From the NCBI GenBank assembly GCA_023265235.1, contig JAHFUF010000086.1, forward strand, positions 587 to 11,400: DNA of 10,814 nucleotides, read 5' to 3'. Position numbers and translations under genes: made by a program. This stretch comes from Blastocatellia bacterium. Lineage in GTDB: Bacteria; Acidobacteriota; Blastocatellia; Chloracidobacteriales; JADJPF01. Numbering within the stretch: the stretch's first letter is position 1; each line of letters starts with the position of its first letter. Below are positions 1 to 6,903 of the stretch, piece by piece. The notes under the pieces were generated by a model. That model had not been told where the DNA came from. It made no database searches and worked only from the letters and a program-made list of their open reading frames with translations.

Positions 1-3000
1 CTGCAAATGTTCCGCTAGCACCTATGCCTGGAGCGGTAAATGTTACTATTGCACCAACTACTGGTAAGTTTAGGTTGTCTCTTACCCTAACTACTAATGG
101 AGCAAATGCCGTTAATATTGGCATTGTTTGAGGTGAACCATTAGTTATGTTGATAGTAACTGGGTTGGCTAAGTTGGTTAAGTTAAACTGAACTGCTGCA
201 CCTACACTGACTAAAGTACCTGAAACAGAGTAAGACCCAGGAATACCATTAGCTGTTAGTACTGGTGAAGTAGCATTACCATTAGCATCTGTGCTAAGGG
301 TAACCGTAGTTGTACTGCCTGGGAATGTACCAGCAGCACCTGCTACTGGAGCAGTAAACCTTACTTGGGCGTTTGGTACAGGATTACTAAATTGGTCTTG
401 TACTCTAGCAACCAATGGCTGTGCATACTGTGTTGTAATAAGTGTGGTTTGTGGTGTACCTGAAACAAGTACTATTGATACTGCTGGGCCTGGGGTATTA
501 GTTAATGTGTATATTACTGGGTTAACTACACCTGCTACAGCCGCTTGACCATTAAATGTTCCAGTAATTGTGTTGGCTTGTAATGTTCCAGAATTAGCAA
601 TACCACTAGAATTAGTATTAGTAGTAATCGTTAAGCTCCCACCAAAGCTACCACTAGCACCTGTGTTTGGTACAGTAAATGTTACAGCAAAATTTGGGAC
701 TACATTGTTATTGGCATCTCTTACAATTGCTTGTAAAGACGCGCCAAAATTAGTGTTTACTTGTGTTGATTGTGGTGAACCAGCTTGAATTGCAATACTA
801 GCTGGAGCAGCAGGATTGTTTGTAGTACTAAAATTAGATTGAGGATTACCACCACCAGTAGCACGAGCGTTAACATTATACGTACCAGCAATTAGATTAG
901 CTGTTAATACTGGTGCTGTGACATCTCCATTAGCATCACTAGTTCCTGTAAAAGTTAATAATGGCCCAGGGTATGAACCGCTTGCTCCAGTACCAGGAAG
1001 AGTAAATGTTATAGGAATACCTGGAACACCATTGTTAAACTGATCCCTTACCCTAGCAATAAATAGAAGGCTAAAGGCTAAACCAACTTGTGCAGATTGG
1101 TTATTACCTTGAATTCTAGTTATATTCTGAGCCGCACCAGGAAGATTATTTAGAGTAAATGTTGTAAATGTTGTAGTCCCAATTATTGTTGCATTTACAA
1201 CAAAACCGCCTGCTATCTGACCAGCAAAAGGAATGGCAGTGGTAATTAACCCTTGAGCATCTGTGGTTAAAGAAACTGAAGAAGCACCACCAAATGTGCA
1301 TCGTGGGCCAGAAGTTGGTGCGCTAACAATAACCACTACACCTGCTTGAGGAGTACCGCCAGCATCTGTAACTCTAGCTACTAGTACTGCACCAAAGTTT
1401 GTATTAACTATAGTTGTTTGAGGTGAACCAGATACCGTAACTATCTGCATTGCTGACGCAGTATTACTTAAAGTAAATGTAAAGGTTAGCCCATTTACTG
1501 TTGCTGTAACTGTGAAAGTACCAACAATGTTATTAGCAGTTATTGTAGGTGCAGTAGCAACACCACCTGAACCAGTGGTAACTGTTACTGTAGTTAATCC
1601 TCCTGTAAATGTACCTGAAGCACCACCGCCACCTGCAACTATGGTGTAAATAACCATTACAGAGCTTGGGGGAGCAAGGTTAACACCATTTAAGTCTGAA
1701 GCCCTAACAGCTAAAGCTATTGGATACACAGTGTTAACATTTGTAGATTGTAAAGTTACACTACCGCCACCTAAATTAAGACTAGTAGCAGTCGGCGTTA
1801 AACTAGTCAACATATATGTTGCAGGAGTAGCCACCCCAACAACAGTTGCATCAACTTGGAAAGTACCTGCTGTTGCATTTGCTGTAACTGTTAATGCTGA
1901 TGTATCACCATTAGTGGTAGTGCGTGTAATGGTTGTAACACCGCCAGTAAAAGTACCTGAAGCACCTCCACCAGCTGTAATAGTGAAAGTTACTATTGTG
2001 CCATTGGCAACCCTATTACCAAATTGGTCTGTTACCCTAGCAATTAGACCTTGTGTAAAACTAAAATTAATAGTTGCTTGTTGACCATTGCCTTGTTGAG
2101 AAATTATTGTAAATGCAGTACCTGGTAGGTTAGTTAAAGAAAAACTTACTGTTGGGCCACCAAATGTAGCTGTTACATTAAAAGTCCCAGAAATTTGATT
2201 AGCAGTAAACACAACTGCCGTAGCAAAACCATTAATATCTGTCGCTACTGTAAAAGTTAGAGCACCACCAACAAAAGTACCACTAGCACCTGTGCCAGGA
2301 GCGGTAAACGTTACGTTTATATTGGCAACAGGGTTATTACCAGCATCTCTAACTAAAGCTCTAAGTAAAGTACCATATGGAGTATTAACTGCTATGCTTT
2401 GCCCTGAGCCTTGACTAACAGTAATTTGAGTAGGACTACCAGCAAGGTTAACTAAATTAAAGTTTGCTCCTTGAGCTAGTGGGCCAGAAGTTTTATTAGC
2501 TACAACATTATAAACCCCAACAACACCATTAGTTGTAAAAGTTGGAGCAGTAGCAAAACCCAAAATGTCAGTAATTACTGTTGCAGTTAAGCTATTACCA
2601 GGAAATCGGCCACTTGGCCCACTACTTGGAGCGGTAAAAGTTACTGAAGTAGCTGGAACGGGGTTATTAAAACCATCTACTAATAAAGCAACTAACCCTA
2701 TAGGTAGGGCAGTGTTAATTTGGACTTGTTGCCCTGCACCTGCTTGGACTGTAATCATAGCAGGGGGGCCAGGGTTATTCTGTAGTTGAATAACAGTACT
2801 AGCACTATCAGAAGTAACATTAACGTTATAGAAATTGCCCAAAGAAGACCTCCTACTAGCTTTAATCATGCTAGCAGGAACCATTGCAATACCATTAGCA
2901 TCAGTAGTTACAGTTATTGTGTTACTAACACCATTAAAAATAGTGGTGGCAACAGTGTTGGGATCGCCTGCTGGGGCAGTAAATGTAACGGATGCACCAG
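1..3000 (-). repeat. Ten tandem ~320-345-bp Ig-like coding repeats
   Basis: The VTFTAP..GASGTF core recurs at about 2955-2990 (unit 1, the most divergent, lacking GASGTF), 2598-2644, 2271-2316, 1942-1995, 1603-1660, 1290-1335, 967-1012, 640-685, 319-365 and 1-46 (unit 10, cut by the edge). Units 4 and 5 share an AGGG/AGGGG insertion before ASGTFTG, suggesting a recent duplication of one from the other. Unit 6 has GPRCTFGG in place of GASGTF, carrying the only cysteine I found. Copies have diverged considerably, so this is an old array. Confidence 0.85.
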
Positions 3001-3244
3001 AAACATTAGAACCACCACTTTGAGCAACAACTCTAAAATCCTGTGTAAAATTTGTATCTACAACCGTATTTTGCCCTGAACCATTTATAACTGTAAGTGT
3101 GGTTACAGTTTGAAAAGGTGTTGGAGGCGTTGGAGGCTTAGGCGCAGCATCTGCTTTATGATAAAGCAGTAAAACGAAAAGTATTATTAAAACAGGGTAG
3201 TAATTAAATAGTTGACTAAATACTTTTTTATTAAAAAGCTTCAT
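1..3244 (-). CDS. Large secreted/surface protein with tandem Ig-like (Big_1-type) repeats, 3' end beyond the window
   Basis: The minus-strand frame is open from ATG 3244 to the left edge; I checked every codon and found no stop, giving at least 1081 residues. Residues 1-33 look like a Sec signal peptide: KK near the start, a hydrophobic core (VLIILFVLLLY, 18-28) and an ADA-A cleavage site near 33. A PKPPTPPTP linker follows. The rest is ten repeats of about 107-115 residues with the pattern GxxQxxxVNTxF, LxARVxD, NPVxxxxVTFTAPxxGASGTFxGG, TDxNGxATAP, TANxxxGTYxVxATV, FxLTN, typical of bacterial Ig-like invasin/intimin-type beta domains. Composition is rich in T, A, G, N and V, with almost no Lys, one Cys and no Trp that I could see. 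This suits an exported adhesin or stalk-like protein. The C-terminal anchor or functional domain lies outside the window, so the role is inferred. The ribosome binding site (AAAGG, about 10 bases upstream) is only fair. Confidence 0.88.
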   Translation of the reverse strand, partial: MKLFNKKVFSQLFNYYPVLIILFVLLLYHKADAAPKPPTPPTPFQTVTTLTVINGSGQNTVVDTNFTQDFRVVAQSGGSNVSGASVTFTAPAGDPNTVATTIFNGVSNTITVTTDANGIAMVPASMIKASRRSSLGNFYNVNVTSDSASTVIQLQNNPGPPAMITVQAGAGQQVQINTALPIGLVALLVDGFNNPVPATSVTFTAPSSGPSGRFPGNSLTATVITDILGFATAPTFTTNGVVGVYNVVANKTSGPLAQGANFNLVNLAGSPTQITVSQGSGQSIAVNTPYGTLLRALVRDAGNNPVANINVTFTAPGTGASGTFVGGALTFTVATDINGFATAVVFTANQISGTFNVTATFGGPTVSFSLTNLPGTAFTIISQQGNGQQATINFSFTQGLIARVTDQFGNRVANGTIVTFTITAGGGASGTFTGGVTTITRTTTNGDTSALTVTANATAGTFQVDATVVGVATPATYMLTSLTPTATSLNLGGGSVTLQSTNVNTVYPIALAVRASDLNGVNLAPPSSVMVIYTIVAGGGGASGTFTGGLTTVTVTTGSGGVATAPTITANNIVGTFTVTATVNGLTFTFTLSNTASAMQIVTVSGSPQTTIVNTNFGAVLVARVTDAGGTPQAGVVVIVSAPTSGPRCTFGGASSVSLTTDAQGLITTAIPFAGQIAGGFVVNATIIGTTTFTTFTLNNLPGAAQNITRIQGNNQSAQVGLAFSLLFIARVRDQFNNGVPGIPITFTLPGTGASGSYPGPLLTFTGTSDANGDVTAPVLTANLIAGTYNVNARATGGGNPQSNFSTTNNPAAPASIAIQAGSPQSTQVNTNFGASLQAIVRDANNNVVPNFAVTFTVPNTGASGSFGGSLTITTNTNSSGIANSGTLQANTITGTFNGQAAVAGVVNPVIYTLTNTPGPAVSIVLVSGTPQTTLITTQYAQPLVARVQDQFSNPVPNAQVRFTAPVAGAAGTFPGSTTTVTLSTDANGNATSPVLTANGIPGSYSVSGTLVSVGAAVQFNLTNLANPVTINITNGSPQTMPILTAFAPLVVRVRDNLNLPVVGAIVTFTAPGIGASGTFA

Positions 3245-3297
3245 AGCCACCAGCCTTTCTTGTCCACAGTAAATTGATTAGCATTTTCTAAACTCAT
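3241..3297 (-). CDS. Possible 18-residue upstream ORF overlapping the Ig-repeat gene start
   Basis: ATG at 3297 opens an 18-codon frame (MSLENANQFTVDKKGWWL) whose TGA overlaps the ATG of the Ig-repeat gene as ATGA (3244-3241). That arrangement is typical of translational coupling. There is no clear Shine-Dalgarno before 3297 and the peptide matches nothing I recognise, so it may be chance. It ends in GWWL, which is unusual for random AT-rich sequence. Alternatively this is simply the untranslated leader of the surface protein. Confidence 0.2.
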   Translation of the reverse strand: MSLENANQFTVDKKGWWL

Positions 3298-3528
3298 AAT
3301 GTTCTTAGGGAAAATTCTTTAATAAAACCAAAAAGTAGAAAATTTGACCTAAGTTTTAAAGTTCTATTAAGGTCTAGTTGATGGTTTTTTATCAAAACAG
3401 TGGTTGATTATATGGTTATTTGATTTTTAGGATAAAATTTTTAATGAAACTTTAATGATCCTTGTAATCACCTAGGTAGATTGTATTTCTTGTAAATAGT
3501 TGAAAAATATAAAGTATCACATAAAAGA
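3298..3528. other. Intergenic, no gene seen; likely promoter region of the Ig-repeat gene
   Basis: This AT-rich stretch lies upstream of the minus-strand Ig-repeat gene and has no plausible coding frame of its own. On the minus strand a TTGATA hexamer near 3390 is followed about 19 bases later by TTAATA, a weak promoter-like pair. I would not call a promoter from this alone. Confidence 0.4.
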
Positions 3529-3547
3529 AGGGCGAACTGTTCGCCCT
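3529..3547. terminator. Palindromic hairpin, left copy of GGCGAACTGTTCGCCC
   Basis: AGGGCGAA (3529-3536) pairs with TTCGCCCT (3540-3547) around a CTG loop, an 8-bp stem. It lies downstream of the GMC oxidoreductase gene, past the pyrimidine-rich (minus-strand) repeat, so it may be a second-line terminator. Its core is identical to the hairpin at 3611-3625, which also fits a short dispersed palindromic repeat. There is no clean T-run directly after it on either strand. Confidence 0.45.
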
Positions 3548-3554
3548 CTTAAGA

Positions 3555-3610
3555 TAAATAAAGAAGAAAATGAAGAAAGAAGAAAACGAAGAAAGAAGAA
3601 GATGAAGAAA
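3555..3610. repeat. 16-bp tandem purine repeat, about 3.5 copies
   Basis: The units are 3555-3570 (two differences), 3571-3586 (TGAAGAAAGAAGAAAA), 3587-3602 (CGAAGAAAGAAGAAGA) and a partial 3603-3610. Within 3560-3610 the only pyrimidines are at 3571, 3587 and 3603, exactly 16 bases apart. The plus strand is otherwise all A and G. The array lies between the two palindromes, just past the GMC gene stop. It is non-coding in my reading. Confidence 0.8.
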
Positions 3611-3625
3611 GGCGAACTGTTCGCC
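3611..3625 (-). terminator. Hairpin just past the GMC gene stop, probable terminator
   Basis: GGCGAA (3611-3616) and TTCGCC (3620-3625) form a 6-bp stem with a 3-base loop, ten bases beyond the GMC stop codon. Read on the minus strand, the stem is followed by the pyrimidine tract TTTCTTCATCTTCTTC. That is a plausible though imperfect intrinsic terminator. The same core recurs at 3529-3547. Confidence 0.5.
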
Positions 3626-3635
3626 CCTACTTTTG

Positions 3636-5225
3636 TTATTCCTGATAATGTCTAATAATAAAATCAGCTGCTTTTTCTGCAACCATAATGATAGGAGCGT
3701 TAGTATTGCCAGAAACAATTTCTGGCATAATAGAGCCATCAATTACACGCAAGTTTTCAATACCATAAACACGTAAGTTAGAATCAACTACAGCGAATGG
3801 ATCAGTATCAGTACCCATCTTACAAGTACCAACAGGGTGATATAAGGTTTCTATTGTGTTACGGATATATTGAATAATATCTGAATCATTGTTGAGCTTA
3901 GCCCCATAAAAAGAACCGCAATAAGGTTGAAAGGCTTTTGTTGAGGCGATTTCTTGAGCTAATTTAACACCATCAATTAGCACTTTTAAGTCTTGTGGGT
4001 CAGTTAAATAACAAGGGTCAATTAAAGGAGATTGAAAAGGATCCAGAGAATTAAGTTTGAGATAACCTATGCTTTTTGGTTTAAGTAAAGTTGGCCCAAT
4101 AGTAAAGCCATGCCCTTCTGGAGGTGTAAAACCATGATTAATATAATAAAGAGGTGCAAAGTGAAATTGTATATTTGGAATAGTAAGACTTGGATCAGTT
4201 TTAGTAAAACCTCCTGCTTCGCCAACATTTGAAGTTAATGGCCCCTGGCCTGCTTGGACAAACTTTCCTAGATTTTCTTCTGTTTCTGCTGTTGCTAAAG
4301 AGATTGGCTCAAGAGAGTTATAACAAACTGCCATAAATAAATGATCTTGTAAGTTTTTGCCTACTCCTGGTAAATCAACTACTACGTCAATGCCTAGAGG
4401 CTTTAATTCGTCTGCTGAACCAATACCTGATAGCATAAGGAGTTGAGGCGAATTTATTGCTCCACCAGACAAAATCACTTCTCTATCAGCTTGAGCAGTT
4501 TCTTCCTTGTCGTTTTGAGTAAAAACAACTCCTGTTACTCGTTTATTTGATATTAGTAATTTACTTACCTGAGCGTGAGTTTTTACAGTTAAATTAGCCC
4601 TAGAAAATACTGTATGTAAATAGGCTAGAGCAGCACTACAACGCTTACCATTTTTTTGAGTAACTTGATAAAAACCAAAGCCTTCTTGGGTTTCGCCATT
4701 AAAATCATTATTTTGAGGTAAATTTAGTTCAGAAGTTGCATTTACAAAAGCTTGTGTTAATGGATTAACACAGCGCAAATCAGAAACATTTAGTAGCCCA
4801 TCAATACCGTGATAGGTTGAAGCACCACGTTCTTGATTTTGAGCTTTTTTAAAGTATGGTAATACTTCCTCATAAGACCAACCAGGGTTTCCTAAAGCTT
4901 GCCAATTATCATAATCTTGCTTGTTGCCACGAATGTAAATCATTGCATTAAGTGAACTTGATCCACCAAGAACTTTCCCGCGTGGCCAATAAAGTTTCCT
5001 ATTATTGACTTGGGTTTGTGGAGCTGTGTAATAAGCCCAGTCACAATTACCTAAAAAGAGTTTTGAAAAAGCAAGAGGAACGTGTATTTCCATTTGCTCA
5101 TCTGCTCCACCAGCTTCTAAGAGCAATACATTTACACTAGGATCTTGAGTAAGCCGATTAGCTAGAACACATCCAGCCGAACCAGCACCAATAATAATAT
5201 AATCATAGATATTTTGTTTTCCCAC
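3636..5225 (-). CDS. GMC-family FAD-dependent oxidoreductase (choline/alcohol dehydrogenase-like)
   Basis: This is a 529-residue glucose-methanol-choline oxidoreductase, close to the family's usual length. Family members oxidise alcohols or choline to aldehydes using FAD; the substrate cannot be read from sequence. An N-terminal Rossmann motif GAGSAG (13-18) and the ADP-ribose-binding acidic residue E37 (LLLEAGG) bind FAD. GMC signature 1 (RGKVLGGSSSLNAMIYIRG) spans 82-100 and signature 2 (SGGAINSPQLLMLSGIG) 253-269. The active-site pair is H463 (YHPVGTCKMG) and N507 (SGNTNAPI). There is no signal peptide or membrane segment, so it is probably cytoplasmic or electron-acceptor-linked like BetA/AlkJ. 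The start is GTG at 5225: AAAGGAG lies six bases upstream and the glycine-rich FAD strand begins right after it. It is transcribed alone and is followed by hairpins at 3529-3625. Confidence 0.95.
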   Translation of the reverse strand: MGKQNIYDYIIIGAGSAGCVLANRLTQDPSVNVLLLEAGGADEQMEIHVPLAFSKLFLGNCDWAYYTAPQTQVNNRKLYWPRGKVLGGSSSLNAMIYIRGNKQDYDNWQALGNPGWSYEEVLPYFKKAQNQERGASTYHGIDGLLNVSDLRCVNPLTQAFVNATSELNLPQNNDFNGETQEGFGFYQVTQKNGKRCSAALAYLHTVFSRANLTVKTHAQVSKLLISNKRVTGVVFTQNDKEETAQADREVILSGGAINSPQLLMLSGIGSADELKPLGIDVVVDLPGVGKNLQDHLFMAVCYNSLEPISLATAETEENLGKFVQAGQGPLTSNVGEAGGFTKTDPSLTIPNIQFHFAPLYYINHGFTPPEGHGFTIGPTLLKPKSIGYLKLNSLDPFQSPLIDPCYLTDPQDLKVLIDGVKLAQEIASTKAFQPYCGSFYGAKLNNDSDIIQYIRNTIETLYHPVGTCKMGTDTDPFAVVDSNLRVYGIENLRVIDGSIMPEIVSGNTNAPIIMVAEKAADFIIRHYQE

Positions 5226-5420
5226 AGATGGCTCCTTTAGTTAAACATTAAGGTTTATTTTGGATTAATTTACCATCAAAACAACTTTATTAAGTAGGGA
5301 AAAAGGCAGCAAGTAACAATTAAAAGCCTCCTACTTTATGAGCAATATTAGGAATGTTAGTAATGGAGCTAAAGGAAAGTAAAAGCGTGTAAGCCAAGGT
5401 TGTTCAATTGTTTTAGATTG
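5226..5420. other. Intergenic leader/promoter region of the GMC gene, no gene seen
   Basis: This AT-rich DNA lies upstream of the minus-strand GMC gene. It holds the AAAGGAG ribosome binding site (about 5232-5238) and an inverted repeat, AAGTAGG (5292-5298) with CCTACTT (5330-5336), separated by 31 bases. The inverted repeat could be an operator or leader stem, but I have no independent support for that. I cannot call a promoter with confidence. Confidence 0.35.
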
Positions 5421-5512
5421 TTTTAAGCCGCAAAGCGGCGAAATAATTGTAGCCCTGGGCGTAAGCCCTGGGTTTTCAGTAAGTTAAATTTTTAAGCTAC
5501 GAAGTAGCGAAA
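5421..5512. repeat. Three-hairpin intergenic repeat element
   Basis: Hairpin 1 pairs GCCGC (5427-5431) with GCGGC (5435-5439). Hairpin 2 pairs CCCTGGGC (5453-5460) with GCCCTGGG (5465-5472) around GTAA, with one T-T mismatch. Hairpin 3 pairs GCTAC (5496-5500) with GTAGC (5504-5508). Hairpins 1 and 3 share flanks (TTTTAAGC before, GCGAAA after) and differ at paired stem positions in a compensatory way. The element lies directly against the broken 5' end of the next ORF. It resembles dispersed palindromic intergenic repeats common in several bacterial phyla, but the copy number in this genome is unknown. Confidence 0.65.
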
Positions 5513-5524
5513 GAATAAAAACAT

Positions 5525-5779
5525 TTGTTGTTTATTCCTTTAACCAGCATTGTAAAAGCTCAAAAAGATATTGTTACTGTTACAAAAGAACAAATTAAGC
5601 AAACAATATTTAATTTCCTTCATTATGATCATATGGTAGTAGAAAGCTCAGGAACGGTAGCAACAGGATTATTAACTGGCAAAATTAACTTGAATAAGCA
5701 CCAAAATATTGGCATAATAGTCTTCGATTGAAATATTGATTTATCTCGTTTAAGCAAAATTATAGAAAAATATCAATAA
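5525..5779 (+). pseudogene. Decayed small secreted-protein gene (lost start, in-frame TGA)
   Basis: The frame opens only at TTG 5525, just after an in-frame TAA (5516-5518) beside the hairpin repeat. It reads LLFIPLTSIVKAQKD, which looks like the hydrophobic core and cleavage end of a Sec signal peptide whose Met-Lys start is missing. About 55 further residues contain a plausible globular sequence (VTKEQIKQTIFNF). A TGA at 5729-5731 then interrupts the frame, and the same frame continues for 15 sensible codons (NIDLSRLSKIIEKYQ) to TAA 5777-5779. Missing start, stop within the frame and an adjacent repeat together suggest a gene fragment. The alternative is a real 68-residue protein starting at TTG, which I consider less likely because no ribosome binding site precedes it. 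I recognise no family. Confidence 0.5.
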
Positions 5780-5797
5780 TAAGGAGATTAATTAAAT

Positions 5798-6172
5798 ATG
5801 GGTAAAGTACTTTGTGTTGGAGGCATTTTCTTTAAATCCCCTAACCCAGAAAAATTATATGAGTGGTATGAAAAATGGCTAAGGTTTGATATTAGTAAGC
5901 AATATGGAGCTTCATTTCCAATAGAAGCTATGCCTAAAAAAAGCGTTATTGCTTGGAGCGCTTTTCCTGAAACGACAAAATATTTTACACCTGCAACCAA
6001 AGAGTTTATGTTCAATTTAGTAGTAGATAACCTAGATGAAACCCTTGGGCAAGTTAAAGAAGGTGGAGCAGAGGTTATTGGCAATATTCAAGAAGAAGAA
6101 TATGGCCGTTTTGGTTGGTTTGTTGACCCTGATGGAAACAAAGTAGAATTATGGGAACCGCCCAGTAGCTAA
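5798..6172 (+). CDS. VOC-superfamily (glyoxalase/bleomycin-resistance fold) protein
   Basis: This is a 124-residue single-module vicinal oxygen chelate protein. The N-terminal half has GGIFFKSPNPEKLYEWYEKW (9-28), the usual beta-strand followed by the helix with an xxWYxxxL-type pattern. The C-terminal half ends in the hallmark WFVDPDGNKVELWEP (107-121), with E117 at the usual metal-ligand position. The first metal ligand of classical glyoxalase I (His/Gln in strand 1) is not obvious, since the strand reads VGGIFF. Catalytic activity and substrate are therefore undetermined. The start ATG has AAGGAG at 5781-5786, 11 bases upstream. It follows the decayed fragment by 18 bases and is convergent with the downstream gamma-subunit gene. 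Fosfomycin or bleomycin resistance is possible in this fold but not supported here. Confidence 0.9.
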   Translation: MGKVLCVGGIFFKSPNPEKLYEWYEKWLRFDISKQYGASFPIEAMPKKSVIAWSAFPETTKYFTPATKEFMFNLVVDNLDETLGQVKEGGAEVIGNIQEEEYGRFGWFVDPDGNKVELWEPPSS

Positions 6173-6206
6173 AAATTGCCCCATAACCTATCCCCTATTG
6201 GGGCAT
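6173..6206 (-). terminator. Intrinsic terminator between convergent genes
   Basis: TGCCCCA (6177-6183) pairs with TGGGGCA (6199-6205), a 7-bp GC-rich stem with a 15-base loop. Read on the minus strand, the stem is followed by ATTTTTAG, so it terminates transcription from the cytochrome b/iron-sulfur operon. On the plus strand it directly follows the VOC stop codon and is preceded by AAAAATT, but no T-run follows. Termination in that direction would be weaker. Confidence 0.7.
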
Positions 6207-6225
6207 CTGATAGTAGACCGCTCAT

Positions 6226-6903
6226 TTATGGGTTGTTGTTATTTTTAACCTCGTCCTCATACCAAAGCGCGTGATGTCCCATTGCGTACTCCAGTGGCAC
6301 TGTTCCATCAATAATTGCTCGAAAAGATGCTCTAGTATCTGGATGGAGTAAGGCTAAGTAAGCGTGTGCCATAAAACCACAAATACCAATCACTGCTTGT
6401 ATGTCATGAGCAATTATTAAATAAGGAAAAGCTTTTTCAGGTAAATGTCGCCTAAGCATCAAGAGTCCGCCAGTGACTACAAATCCAGCAGCATTAAAAG
6501 TTACCATTAGAAAATTCATTTTCTGCCCAGCATTAAACTTACCTTGTAAAGGCATTTTTGCTGGAAACCCTAACATATACATAGGAGCACGTTTAAGAAA
6601 CTCTCTGTCTTCTTTAGAAAAATAAGTAATCTCCCGCCAAGTTTTTTTCCAGCCTTGCCAATCCTTACCCCAAACAAAAAATGGTGCAGCAATCATTAAA
6701 GCTGCCCCTACACGATGAAGTTGACGAGAACGTGTTCCACCACTAAGCCTTTTTAAGCCTTTATAGAAAAGCACTAGACCTGTACCTGCGGCAAGTAAAA
6801 ACCCTAAAGCATTAATGGTGTGTGAAATACGTTCATGAAGTTTAATTCTCTCTACTCGCTGTTCTGAAACTTTAACTAAAGCATTATTTATTTCTTCCGC
6901 CAT
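6226..6903 (-). CDS. Formate dehydrogenase-type cytochrome b gamma subunit (FdnI-like)
   Basis: This is a 225-residue integral membrane diheme cytochrome b, about the size of E. coli FdnI. It would carry electrons from the iron-sulfur subunit through hemes to quinone in the cytoplasmic membrane. Hydrophobic segments lie at about 31-49, 64-79, 131-150 and 160-183. Candidate heme ligands are H28, H63, H166 and H180. The 14-residue spacing of the last pair matches that recalled for FdnI, and the first pair is similarly spaced. Family landmarks include GKFNAGQK (121-128), AHDIQA (165-170), MAHAYLALLHP (178-188) and the C-terminal GHHALWYED (209-217). Its ATG overlaps the TAA of the beta-subunit gene in TAATG, with AAAGGAG just upstream inside that gene, so translation is coupled. 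A terminator lies at 6177-6205. No catalytic subunit is nearby. Confidence 0.9.
   Translation of the reverse strand: MAEEINNALVKVSEQRVERIKLHERISHTINALGFLLAAGTGLVLFYKGLKRLSGGTRSRQLHRVGAALMIAAPFFVWGKDWQGWKKTWREITYFSKEDREFLKRAPMYMLGFPAKMPLQGKFNAGQKMNFLMVTFNAAGFVVTGGLLMLRRHLPEKAFPYLIIAHDIQAVIGICGFMAHAYLALLHPDTRASFRAIIDGTVPLEYAMGHHALWYEDEVKNNNNP

Noticed and set aside
1..3000. Periodic repeats as a CRISPR or other non-coding array
   Set aside because: The period is 320-345 bp, the copies are diverged and the reading frame is preserved across all ten units, so it is a protein repeat.
291..3079. Several plus-strand ORFs (291-548, 570-788, 1731-2084, 2565-2789, 2786-3079, 2835-3023)
   Set aside because: They are antisense to a fully open minus-strand frame with clear Ig-like repeats, and their sequences are the low-complexity products expected from reading that repeat backwards.
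3452..3742. Minus-strand 96-codon ORF
   Set aside because: It overlaps the end of the GMC gene and runs through the purine tandem repeat, giving Phe/Ser/Leu-rich low complexity; no ribosome binding site or family.
5729..5731. TGA as selenocysteine or reassigned tryptophan
   Set aside because: No SECIS-like hairpin follows, the gene also lacks a proper start, and every other gene in the window uses the standard code.
5788..6084. Minus-strand 98-codon ORF, and similar antisense ORFs at 8020-8331 (minus), 8670-8861 (minus) and 9736-10041 (plus)
   Set aside because: Each is the shadow of a recognisable gene on the other strand (VOC, FHA, FHA and cdd) and shows no family motif of its own.
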